A DNA stretch of 64,000 nt from an uncultured Saprospiraceae bacterium (GTDB lineage Bacteria; Bacteroidota; Bacteroidia; Chitinophagales; Saprospiraceae). The first letter of the stretch is position 1. Each line of letters opens with the position of its first letter. The position numbers and the translations under genes are program-made. Below the pieces are notes generated by a model. It worked only from the letters and a program-made list of their open reading frames with translations, was not told the origin of the DNA and did not search any database. Below are positions 26,908 through 35,097 of the stretch, one piece after another. The DNA is taken from contig CALGAW010000004.1 in NCBI GenBank assembly GCA_937959115.1, forward strand, positions 39,613 to 103,612, given 5' to 3'.

Positions 26908-27443
26908 TCTTAAGTAGATTTTATTATTTATCAATCTTTCGCAAAAATAGTAATAAAATTCATGCCATAATTAGATTTGTTTTAAAAACGCTCTTGCTCT
27001 GGAGAAAATTCGGAGCTCCTAGGTAATTGAGTTTTCTAAAAAGTGAATTTTTATTCAATCTTTGGGTTTATAGTTTTAACCCCAATTATACTTTTTGCTC
27101 AATAAAGGTCGGAATACTGACTAATCTTAGAAAGGATGGATGGTATTGGTGCAGATTAATCACAAACAATTTCAGGAGTTTATCTAAAAAAATCAAAATA
27201 AATCAACATAAAACCACCTATTTTAAAGGGAAATGGTGTTGCATTATTTTTTACCTTACCCAGCAAAATCAATGACTAAGTGCCCACGACGTGCTTTTTT
27301 GGAGTCACAAATTGAAGGAACTATAAAAGCGAGTAGATCTCATTTCTAGCATCTTACCATTGTAAGCAATTACATAGTTACCACCGAGACCAACCAACCG
27401 ATGTTTGTATTTTTTTTTGTTCTAACTGTTTAAATTATCTAAA
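26908..27443. other. Intergenic region without a supported gene
   Basis: This gap separates the divergent FKBP gene and the small secreted-protein gene. It contains the FKBP -7 element near its left end. A frame of about 80 codons at 27027-27275 begins with TTG and encodes a composition unlike the neighbouring proteins, so I do not call it. No structured RNA is evident. Confidence 0.5.
26942..26949 (-). promoter_or_regulatory. -7 element of the FKBP gene
   Basis: The minus strand reads TATTTTTG, a TAnnTTTG match, 34 nt before the ATG at 26907. It supports that start over the upstream TTG. Confidence 0.5.
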
Positions 27444-27752
27444 ATGAATTTTCTATCAACTTTTTTCACAATCACATTAATAGCTCTTTTCACTTTTACG
27501 GCTAGCGCTTCAACCTTCAACAATAATCCTACAAAGGAAAACAGTAAAGAGAAGACTGAGAAAGTGTCAGAAGATGGAAATTCAAAAGATAATAAAGATA
27601 AAGATGAAGAGTCAGCACTAACAAACCTTGACTTAACTTCAACAATAGTAAATAAAGTAAAACCAACACAACTAGAAGTGGCGAACACCACATCGATCTC
27701 ATTAGATTTAGAAATCAACGATAAGATCGAACATTCCCCTAAACTGAACTAA
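27444..27752 (+). CDS. Small secreted, highly charged protein
   Basis: The 102 residues start with a clear signal peptide (MNFLSTFFTITLIALFTFTA, cleaved after about ASA). The mature part is dominated by Lys, Glu, Asp, Asn and Ser (about 28-55, for example NSKEKTEKVSEDGNSKDNKD), followed by a short beta-prone tail with ISLDLEINDKIEH. It is probably disordered in part. No family is recognised. A strong intrinsic terminator 27 bases after the stop supports its being a real transcription unit. Confidence 0.6.
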   Translation: MNFLSTFFTITLIALFTFTASASTFNNNPTKENSKEKTEKVSEDGNSKDNKDKDEESALTNLDLTSTIVNKVKPTQLEVANTTSISLDLEINDKIEHSPKLN

Positions 27753-27779
27753 ATAAGCAATCGGGATTTGATAGAAAGC

Positions 27780-27810
27780 AGCCGGTTCATACTAATGAGC
27801 CGGCTTTTCT
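27780..27810 (+). terminator. Intrinsic terminator after the small secreted protein gene
   Basis: AGCCGGTTCAT (27780-27790) pairs with ATGAGCCGGCT (27795-27805) with one G-U pair and a 4-nt loop, followed by TTTCT. Confidence 0.8.
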
Positions 27811-27879
27811 GTATCTAGTATTATCGTTAAATAGTTTGTTTCACTGAATATAATGCTTCCTAGCAGTAATTATGACCCT

Positions 27880-28635
27880 TCAGAGAACAAAAGGAATCAC
27901 AGCCTTCCGATCCTTCGGGTAATCAGCAAACCGATCCAAATACCACCCATGATGATTTAAGCTCCTTGGCAATAAGTTAGCCATCGTCCAAACTGCAAAA
28001 CCGAAAGCAGGCAAAGACCACGTAAGCATTGCGAAGCCAATCCACTCAATGATCTCCCCTAGATGATTGGGACAACTAACATACTTAAATAAAAAGCCAT
28101 CGGGTAGCTTGTATCCTGTTTCTCCTGGCTTCCGTAAATTGATTAGAATGTCATCAGATTTCCAGTTAACCACCAAGCCAGCAAAGAATAGGAGAGAACC
28201 GAGAATAAAGCGTGGATCAAACAACCAATCCATAGAATAATTGGCTACATGACCCAAGTAATACCCAATATTAGCGCCATTCACCAAGTTAAAAATCAAA
28301 GCAAACAATACAATGACCACTGGAATCTTCTTACCTTTTGTTTTGATTCTAAATGGAAAGATAATGACTCGATTGAAGTAATGAAAGAAAAATAAAAAGA
28401 GCATAACCCAAAGTAGACCACCAGAAAACGTTGGACTAGTTAAACAATAATAGCAAGGCAGTACGATGGCTGGTACCTCCATAATCATCCATCCTAGTTT
28501 GTTGTCCATCATTGGTCCCCAATTGCTATTGGTATGCCGGCCATACGGCGCTTTGAATCGAAGAGCAACAACAAAAATGATACAAGCAAGAATTAGCCAA
28601 GATATATTAAAGTAATAATAGAAGTCAACTGGCAT
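27880..28635 (-). CDS. Steroid 5-alpha-reductase-like (DUF1295) membrane protein
   Basis: A 251-residue integral membrane protein with about six hydrophobic segments. The C-terminal catalytic-type region has YVSCPNHLGEIIEWIGFAML (about 190-209), then NLLPRSLNHHGWYLDRF, matching the NADPH-binding end of 3-oxo-5-alpha-steroid 4-dehydrogenases. Bacterial members probably reduce a double bond in an isoprenoid or lipid; the substrate is unknown. It follows the LuxC-type acyl-CoA reductase gene by 10 bases, so the two are an operon, which hints at lipid chemistry. Confidence 0.87.
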   Translation of the reverse strand: MPVDFYYYFNISWLILACIIFVVALRFKAPYGRHTNSNWGPMMDNKLGWMIMEVPAIVLPCYYCLTSPTFSGGLLWVMLFLFFFHYFNRVIIFPFRIKTKGKKIPVVIVLFALIFNLVNGANIGYYLGHVANYSMDWLFDPRFILGSLLFFAGLVVNWKSDDILINLRKPGETGYKLPDGFLFKYVSCPNHLGEIIEWIGFAMLTWSLPAFGFAVWTMANLLPRSLNHHGWYLDRFADYPKDRKAVIPFVL

Positions 28636-28645
28636 TAATTATTGA

Positions 28646-29665
28646 TTACAAGCTGATTAAGAATTCTAGCGTGTCTACATTGTCCGCGTAATCCGATAAT
28701 GTTGGTGCTTGCGCCTTACCAAGTTGAATTGTGGATAAGTCACCAATCACGTCCTTTGAAACGATACATTGGATTTCATCAGTATGTCCTTGGACATCAG
28801 CGGTTACTTGGTCAATAGACTCATAAAAATGATAGTGCAAGGAAGCAATCCTTGAATACAACAATTCGCTTTCATGTACGAGCAAGCAACCGTTAGAATA
28901 ATGCTTGATTTTGTTTAGTATTAAAAGGGTAAAATTATAATCAAAATTGTTTTTGTACTTATGATGCATTACAATCTCTTTAAACTCATGCATAGTCTCC
29001 ATAAAGTTTTGAAAATCAAAGTCTTTTGGGACATAAATCTTAGAAACATTTCGACAGCCAAGTCCAAAGTAATTAAAAATATCTTTGCCGAGTTCTAGTA
29101 ACTCTTCTTTAGTCTCCTTGCCAGTAAGAATTGCGACTGACGTCCTATTTTTACGAATGATATTCGGATACTTTCCAAAATAGGCTTCAAAATACCGAGA
29201 ACTATTGTTGCTTCCAGTCGCAATCACAGCCTCAATACCAGAAAGGCGATCAGCAAATGTTGTTAACTCTTTTACGTTTGGCTCCAAATCAGCAAGAAAA
29301 TTCACAGCATAGGGTAGGAGAAACTTGTCTTTTTCCGATAGTTTTATCTGTGATTTATGACCTGAAATAAACGTGCACAACCAATCATGGAATCCAACCA
29401 TCGGGATGTTTCCAGCCATAACCAACCCAACTGTTTTAGGGACTTCAATTTCATCCGATAGTTGATATTGATTCGTCCATTCCGTTAATTTTTCCCTATC
29501 CAAGAATTGCTCAGCCACTGCATGGATAGATTGCTTTGTATTTTCTTCTGTAAACCACCGATTTCCATGATAAGTCCTTAGTATTGTCGCCTGCAAAGCA
29601 TCATCCATCTGAAGTAAATGCTTGCCTAGCAAGGATAATAACTCAATTTTGTCCTTTAATGTCAT
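28646..29665 (-). CDS. LuxC-type acyl-CoA reductase
   Basis: The 339 residues match the aldehyde-dehydrogenase-fold acyl-CoA reductase family: PKTVGLVMAGNIPMVGFHDW (about 76-95), FADRLSGIEAVIATGSNNSS (about 138-157) and GLGCRNVSKIYVPKDF (about 200-215) holding the likely catalytic Cys. Such enzymes reduce a fatty acyl-CoA or thioester to an aldehyde with NADPH. Short Bacteroidota members like this lack the rest of a lux operon. It is cytosolic and forms a two-gene operon with the DUF1295 protein. A TAnnTTTG element lies 50 nt upstream. Confidence 0.85.
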   Translation of the reverse strand: MTLKDKIELLSLLGKHLLQMDDALQATILRTYHGNRWFTEENTKQSIHAVAEQFLDREKLTEWTNQYQLSDEIEVPKTVGLVMAGNIPMVGFHDWLCTFISGHKSQIKLSEKDKFLLPYAVNFLADLEPNVKELTTFADRLSGIEAVIATGSNNSSRYFEAYFGKYPNIIRKNRTSVAILTGKETKEELLELGKDIFNYFGLGCRNVSKIYVPKDFDFQNFMETMHEFKEIVMHHKYKNNFDYNFTLLILNKIKHYSNGCLLVHESELLYSRIASLHYHFYESIDQVTADVQGHTDEIQCIVSKDVIGDLSTIQLGKAQAPTLSDYADNVDTLEFLISL

Positions 29666-29715
29666 GCTGCTTCAATTTTGTGCAAATAAACAACAATTTT
29701 TGTAATTGGTATCCA

Positions 29716-29723
29716 CAAAGTTA
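29716..29723 (-). promoter_or_regulatory. -7 element for the acyl-CoA reductase operon
   Basis: The minus strand reads TAACTTTG, a TAnnTTTG match, 50 nt before the ATG. Confidence 0.5.
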
Positions 29724-29798
29724 AGGTTTACATTCTTTAATCTAAAGTCAATGGATCGAATGAGGAGTCAAGTAAAAATTTGGGGCCATCCCTCCTTT

Positions 29799-29847
29799 AC
29801 AACAACATAGCAGTTCTTCGCAAAGCTTTTCACTGCTATGTTGTTGT
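29799..29847. repeat. Large perfect inverted repeat
   Basis: ACAACAACATAGCAGT (29799-29814) is the exact reverse complement of ACTGCTATGTTGTTGT (29832-29847), with a 17-nt loop between. There is no T tract on either side. It is the first of two hairpins in a less AT-rich block. Confidence 0.85.
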
Positions 29848-29882
29848 TCATCCGGGTCGTGTCGTCCAGCACTCTTTGCACA

Positions 29883-29909
29883 GTAGAGTCAGGAACTTCC
29901 TTCCTCTAC
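29883..29909. repeat. Second hairpin with internal loop
   Basis: GTAGAG and CTCTAC at the outside and AGGA and TCCT at the inside form a hairpin with a symmetric TC/TC internal loop and a 3-nt top loop. It follows the large inverted repeat by about 35 bases. Confidence 0.55.
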
Positions 29910-30217
29910 CGTTCCATTCAAACAACACTTCCCACCACTTGTCCGCACCATTATAATCGTAATTAGATAGATTGGAAAATTGGAAAGAAAACAAACAGCA
30001 TTGAAAATGCAACATTATTATAGCCTGCCTTCCTTTATCTAGCTGGAAGGGCTAATTGTAAATTTATTCAATAGTTCAATTTGGGATATTCAAAATTTAG
30101 TTTCCCATTTCATTAAACAAATATCTAGATATTACGTATTTTTATGAGTTGTGCGGAAATATGTATCTATTCTGCACAAAATCATTCATAAAATAGTCAA
30201 CTAGTAAACTAAATATC

Positions 30218-31681
30218 ATGTTGTTAGATACCTTATCTGAAGTAAAAAACTACGTAAACGGTCAGTTTGTAGGCAGTGGCCAACGTTCAATGGACGTGAT
30301 TTCGCCTCTTACAGGAGAAACAATCTCTAAATTGCCAATGTCTGGAAGATCAGATCTAGACGAGGCGGTAGCCGCCGCCCAAAGGGCATTTCCAAGCTGG
30401 TCTGCACTCACAATTAAGGAACGCGTGCAAGTCTTCTTTAAATTTAGAGCGCTGCTAGCCAAACACGAAGAAGAACTCGCTAAGCTAGTGCAACTAGAGA
30501 ACGGCAAAACAATTGGTGAAGCCAAAGCAGAAGTTGCTAAAGGTATTGAGTTATGCGAATTCTCATGCTCGCTACCTCAACTTATTCAAGACGAAATCCT
30601 TGAGGTTAGTCGTGGAGTAGAATGCAGAACATCACATGCTCCAGTAGGAGTTGTAGCCTGTATTACTCCGTTTAACTTCCCACACATGGTTCCACTTTGG
30701 ACGGTTCCTAATGCCTTAGCACTTGGAAATACCGTCATTCTAAAACCTTCTGAATTAGTTCCATTAAGTGCCATCAGAATCGTCGAACTATTGAAAGAGG
30801 CTGGATTGCCTGATGGTGCTGTCAATATTGTAAATGGAGATAAGGAAATCGTAGAAGCTATTTGTGATCATCCTGGTATTGAAGCAGTTACCTTTGTTGG
30901 TTCAACTAAAGTTGCAAAGATTGTTTACAAACGAGCCACCTCTAATCTTAAGCGTTGTGTTGCCCTTGGCGGTGCAAAAAATCACCTGATTGTACTTCCT
31001 GATGCACATGTTCAGATGGCAGCTTCTAATATAGCAGCGTCAATGTCTGGTTGTGCTGGACAACGTTGTATGGCAGCGTCAGCAATGGTTGGAGTAGGGG
31101 ATATCGATCACATTGTTGCTGCATTGTGCGATGAATCTAGAAAAATCGTTCCAGGCGAAAACCTCGGATCTGTAATTACTAAAGAAGCCAAAGAGCGCAT
31201 TGAAGGCTACATCACCGCAGCAGAACAAGCAGGAGCTAAGGTATTAGTCGATGGCAGAAACACAGTCGTAAAAGGCTGTGAAAATGGCTACTATGTCGGC
31301 CCTACAGTTATAGACTACGTAACGCCTGACATGGCTATTGCCAAGGAAGAAGTGTTTGGTCCTGTCCTAGCAATCATAAGAACAAATGATGTGGACGAAG
31401 CATTAAAAATTGAAAATGATTCAAACTACGGAAATGCAGCCTCTGTATTTACACAGAATGGAGGGATGGCCAAGTACATAACAGAACGTGCAAGTGCTGG
31501 TATGGTTGGTGTAAACATAGGCGTTCCGGTACCAAGAGAACCATTCTCATTCGGAGGATGGAACGAATCTAAGTTCGGAGTTGCTGACATTACAGGAAAA
31601 AGTTCTGTCCATTTCTTCACTAGATTGAAAAAAACAACAACTAAATGGAATCCAGAAGCAAAAACAAACTGGATGAGCTAA
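30218..31681 (+). CDS. mmsA: Methylmalonate/malonate-semialdehyde dehydrogenase (CoA-acylating)
   Basis: The 487 residues fit the MmsA branch of aldehyde dehydrogenases: VKNYVNGQFVGSGQRSMDVI at the start, PVGVVACITPFNFPHMVPLW (about 145-164), FVGSTKVAKIVYKRA (about 228) and the catalytic Cys in SGCAGQRCMAASAM (near 285). The enzyme turns malonate semialdehyde into acetyl-CoA, or methylmalonate semialdehyde into propionyl-CoA, with NAD and CoA. As the first gene of the pyrimidine cluster it would carry out the final step of uracil and thymine breakdown. The transaminase gene follows after 36 bases. Confidence 0.93.
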   Translation: MLLDTLSEVKNYVNGQFVGSGQRSMDVISPLTGETISKLPMSGRSDLDEAVAAAQRAFPSWSALTIKERVQVFFKFRALLAKHEEELAKLVQLENGKTIGEAKAEVAKGIELCEFSCSLPQLIQDEILEVSRGVECRTSHAPVGVVACITPFNFPHMVPLWTVPNALALGNTVILKPSELVPLSAIRIVELLKEAGLPDGAVNIVNGDKEIVEAICDHPGIEAVTFVGSTKVAKIVYKRATSNLKRCVALGGAKNHLIVLPDAHVQMAASNIAASMSGCAGQRCMAASAMVGVGDIDHIVAALCDESRKIVPGENLGSVITKEAKERIEGYITAAEQAGAKVLVDGRNTVVKGCENGYYVGPTVIDYVTPDMAIAKEEVFGPVLAIIRTNDVDEALKIENDSNYGNAASVFTQNGGMAKYITERASAGMVGVNIGVPVPREPFSFGGWNESKFGVADITGKSSVHFFTRLKKTTTKWNPEAKTNWMS

Positions 31682-31717
31682 TTTTAAAATTATTCTTGAA
31701 CCAATACTTTTACTAAA

Positions 31718-33064
31718 ATGAATTCAACTGTTGAAAATCAGGACTATGTAACTGATTGCCTTAAACACACTTTTTTCTCTTGGTCTGCTCAAGGAAACTT
31801 AAAACCATTAGACGTTGTAAAGACAGAAGGTGTTTATTTATATACAAGAGATGGACAGAAAATGCTTGACTTCTCCTCTCAATTGATGAACGTGAATATT
31901 GGTCACGGAAATCCAAAAGTAAGAGAGGCTGTTTTTAAACAAATGTCTGAAGTTGCTTTTGTTGCTCCTAGTATTGCAACAGAAGTACGCGCTAAGCTCG
32001 GGAAACGATTGGCTGCACTTGCCCCACCTGATTTAAATAAAACACTGTTTACGCTGGGTGGTGCAGAGGCAAATGAAAACGCAATTAAAATTGCTAGATT
32101 ATATACTGGTCGTCATAAAGTCATCACTCAATATCGTTCGTACCACGGTGCAACCTATGGTGCAATTTCTGCAGGCGGCGATCCAAGGAAATTGTTAATT
32201 GATGTACAAGGAGCTCCAAATTTCTTACGCTATGAAAATCCCTACACCTATCGCTGTCCGTGGGGAACGAGCACACCGGAAGAATGCGCGATTAAATGTT
32301 TGGAACAATTAGAACGAATTATTCATTTTGAAGGACCAAACAATGTCGCTGCAATCATGCTAGAAGGCGAATCTGGAACATCAGGATGTATTAAGTATCC
32401 ATCTAATTACTGGCGGCTATTGCGTTCATTAGCGGATAAATATGGGATCCTGTTGATTGATGATGAAGTGATGAGCGGCTTCGGTAGAACAGGGAATTGG
32501 TTTGCTGTTCAAAATAGTGATGTGCAACCAGATATTATTACTTGTGCGAAGGGAATGACTGCTGGATATTTGCCATTAGGTGCAATGATTGTACATGATA
32601 AAATCGCAGCTCATTTTGATGATAAAGTGTTACCACTTGGACTAACCTATTCTGCCCATGCTGCTTCTTGTGCAGCTGCACTAGCAGTACTTGATGTTTA
32701 CGAAGAAGAGAACTTGTTAGAACGTGCAAAGGAAATGGGAGCTTACCTCGATCAGAAAATGGCTGAATTGATGCAGAAACACCCATCAATCGGAGATTGG
32801 AGAAACACAGGTATGATGGGATGTCTGGAAATAGTGAAAAACAGAAAGACCAAAGAACCAATGGCACCATGGAACGCGAAAGCACATGAAATGGGTGCGA
32901 TGGCAAAAGTGAAGAAAAAGATTGCAGAACTAGGAATGTTCACATTCGTAAAGTGGAATTTTATCTTTGTAATGCCGCCGCTCATCATCACAAAAGAACA
33001 GATCGATGAGGGAATTGATATTCTTTCTCAAGCAATAGCAATTGCAGATGAAGAGTGTCATTAA
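31718..33064 (+). CDS. Class III aminotransferase, probably beta-alanine:pyruvate type
   Basis: A 448-residue PLP enzyme of the omega-amino-acid transaminase group. Seen are FTLGGAEANENAIKIARLYT (about 110-129), YRSYHGATYGAISAGG (about 140), the IDDEVMSGFGRTGNWFA Asp region (about 247) and the Schiff-base Lys in CAKGMTAGYLPLGAM near 275. Its place between mmsA and the pyrimidine enzymes indicates that it converts beta-alanine and beta-aminoisobutyrate to the semialdehydes used by MmsA. The exact amino acceptor (pyruvate or 2-oxoglutarate) cannot be told. Confidence 0.9.
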   Translation: MNSTVENQDYVTDCLKHTFFSWSAQGNLKPLDVVKTEGVYLYTRDGQKMLDFSSQLMNVNIGHGNPKVREAVFKQMSEVAFVAPSIATEVRAKLGKRLAALAPPDLNKTLFTLGGAEANENAIKIARLYTGRHKVITQYRSYHGATYGAISAGGDPRKLLIDVQGAPNFLRYENPYTYRCPWGTSTPEECAIKCLEQLERIIHFEGPNNVAAIMLEGESGTSGCIKYPSNYWRLLRSLADKYGILLIDDEVMSGFGRTGNWFAVQNSDVQPDIITCAKGMTAGYLPLGAMIVHDKIAAHFDDKVLPLGLTYSAHAASCAAALAVLDVYEEENLLERAKEMGAYLDQKMAELMQKHPSIGDWRNTGMMGCLEIVKNRKTKEPMAPWNAKAHEMGAMAKVKKKIAELGMFTFVKWNFIFVMPPLIITKEQIDEGIDILSQAIAIADEECH

Positions 33065-33125
33065 ATAACTGGTTATTAGTTTAGAACGCCCACTTAGCTC
33101 AACTAATAATAGAAGACAACACACT

Positions 33126-34871
33126 ATGAAAAACGAAATTGTAGAACTCACTGAAGATATCAGTGGATCACCCTTGTATAGCGAAGACTTAGCTCCAGTT
33201 CCCGAAGCAAAACGGACTTGGAATAAGTGGAGCCTTGCTGCGCTTTGGGTAGGAATGGCTGTCTGTGTTCCAACTTATTTGTTAGCCTCTCAAATCATTA
33301 TGAGTGGGATTAACTGGAAAGTAGCCTTGATGATTATCGGTCTCGGTAATTTAATCATCACTGTACCAATGGTTTTAAGTGGACATGCAGGCGTTAAATA
33401 CGGAATTCCATTCCCCGTTTTAGGGCGTTCTTCTTTCGGTCATATGGGTGTACACATTCCAGCGATCATTCGAGGGCTCATTGCAGCCATCTGGTTTGGC
33501 ATTCAAACGTGGATTGGTGGAATTGCTGTTTACTCGCTTTACTGCGCGCTTTCTGGTGTTCCTCAAGTTCTAGGAGAGTTGTCCTTTGGACAGTTTGCTG
33601 GATTTGGAATCTTCTGGCTAATCAATGTCTACTTCATCGTTAAAGGTACAGAAAGCATAAAGTGGCTTGAGATTTTCGCAGCTCCTATCCTTATTTTAAT
33701 GGGTATTGGCTTAATCATTTGGGGCACGACTCAAGTTGGCTCATTTGGAAAAGTGCTCAGCCTTGGACAACAAATCGAATCTCCTACTGCAACGTTTAAC
33801 ACCTCTGAAGACCGACTCGACTTTGTAATCAACCCGTTACGGGATAAGGATAATAAGGTAAAAGCAACAGAATACACTCTAGTCATTCCAACTTCCACAC
33901 CAGGAGGCTTGAAACAACCTTGGACGAAGCTTTCACAAGGCGGACAGCCTACAAGAATAGCGTTAGCAGGAGTAAATGGTATAAACAAGGAAGGAATCAT
34001 CTCAGGAACAGAACCAGTTAAACTGCAATTGAGAGCACCCTCTGGAAATGGATTTACTACTTCTAAAGAACATACTTTTTCCCCAGCGCCTCCCAAAAAG
34101 AAAGGGATGGCGAATCTCTGGTCCTACTTGGTTATGCTAACGGCAATGGTTGGTTTTTGGGCTACCATGTCAATTAGTATTGCTGATATCACAAGATATA
34201 CAAAAACACAAAGCGACCAAATCAAAGGACAGTTCATTGGCCTCCCTGGAACGATGATCTTGTATTCTTTTGTAGGGATATTCGTTACTTGCGCTGCTGT
34301 GCTCGTTTTCGATGATGTATTGATGCGGGAGGATGCGCCTTGGGATCCAGCGGCTTTGTTGTCCCGTTTCGAATCGCCTGCTGTGATTATCATTTCTCAG
34401 ATCTTTTTGATTATCGCAACACTAAGTACAAACATTGCTGCAAACGTAATCGCACCTGCGAATGCCTTTAGCAATGCATTTCCAAAACGGATAAACTTTA
34501 TGAAGGGAGGACTAATCACAGCAGTGTTAGGAATCATCATTTGCCCTTGGTATATTATCAATCACATCATCCCGCTATTGCTATTTGTCAGTAGTTTACT
34601 GGGCCCAGCGGTTGCCATTATGATTTGTGATTACTTCGTCATTCGTAAGACAGACCTTAAGTTAAATGATCTATTTAAGACGGATGGTGAATACAGTTTT
34701 GGAGGCAGTGGGTTTAACGCTGCAGCAATGATTGCATTCCTTGTCGGGGTGTTTTTTGCTGGAATCGGATATGTCGTTCCTAGCCTAGCATTTTTATATG
34801 ACATCTCCTGGTTTGTCGGTTTTATCGTATCATTTGTGCTCTATTATATCTTAATGAAAAGCAAAAAATAA
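33126..34871 (+). CDS. NCS1-family nucleobase permease with soluble insertion
   Basis: The 581 residues contain the NCS1 (uracil/allantoin/hydantoin transporter) core: the N-terminal tail SPLYSEDLAPVPEAKRTWNK, WVGMAVCVPTYLLASQIIMS (about 41-60), YGIPFPVLGRSSFGHMGVHI (about 92-111), and GFWATMSISIADITRYTKTQ (about 340-359). About twelve hydrophobic segments are visible. Between them, roughly residues 212-325 (about 33760-34100) form a hydrophilic, beta-prone insertion, making the protein about 90 residues longer than usual. In this cluster it most likely imports uracil, thymine or a dihydropyrimidine. It lies 61 bases after the transaminase gene. Confidence 0.9.
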   Translation: MKNEIVELTEDISGSPLYSEDLAPVPEAKRTWNKWSLAALWVGMAVCVPTYLLASQIIMSGINWKVALMIIGLGNLIITVPMVLSGHAGVKYGIPFPVLGRSSFGHMGVHIPAIIRGLIAAIWFGIQTWIGGIAVYSLYCALSGVPQVLGELSFGQFAGFGIFWLINVYFIVKGTESIKWLEIFAAPILILMGIGLIIWGTTQVGSFGKVLSLGQQIESPTATFNTSEDRLDFVINPLRDKDNKVKATEYTLVIPTSTPGGLKQPWTKLSQGGQPTRIALAGVNGINKEGIISGTEPVKLQLRAPSGNGFTTSKEHTFSPAPPKKKGMANLWSYLVMLTAMVGFWATMSISIADITRYTKTQSDQIKGQFIGLPGTMILYSFVGIFVTCAAVLVFDDVLMREDAPWDPAALLSRFESPAVIIISQIFLIIATLSTNIAANVIAPANAFSNAFPKRINFMKGGLITAVLGIIICPWYIINHIIPLLLFVSSLLGPAVAIMICDYFVIRKTDLKLNDLFKTDGEYSFGGSGFNAAAMIAFLVGVFFAGIGYVVPSLAFLYDISWFVGFIVSFVLYYILMKSKK

Positions 34872-35097
34872 TTGTTAATTGTTAAGTATTAATGGTTAAT
34901 TGCAGGAACTATCTGAGTTGACCTATTGAAATCCTAGGTTTCTTTAAATTTTAGAGCTACAAGCGATAGGATTTACATATAGTTCAAGCCTTATCTTTTT
35001 TAAGTAAAGAAAGAATAAGAAAGCAAGAAAATTAAACTAGTCAATCACTATTAATTTTCGTTGTTAAACATTAATTGTTCATTATTTAATTACTCAA

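Larger units (their letters stand above)
29666..30217. other. 552-base intergenic region with structured block
   Basis: Between the divergent acyl-CoA reductase and mmsA genes no coding frame is supported. It holds the reductase promoter element, a structured block at about 29780-29960 described separately, and an AT-rich 250-base stretch before mmsA in which I find no exact TAnnTTTG element. Confidence 0.6.

Noticed and set aside
27027..27275. Reading frame of about 80 codons in the FKBP intergenic region
   Set aside because: It starts at TTG, has no promoter element or recognisable sequence, and its composition (many Trp, Cys, Phe and Asn) looks like translated AT-rich non-coding DNA.
28646..29665. 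Bioluminescence (lux) operon
   Set aside because: Only a LuxC-type reductase is present; there is no luciferase, transferase or synthetase gene nearby.
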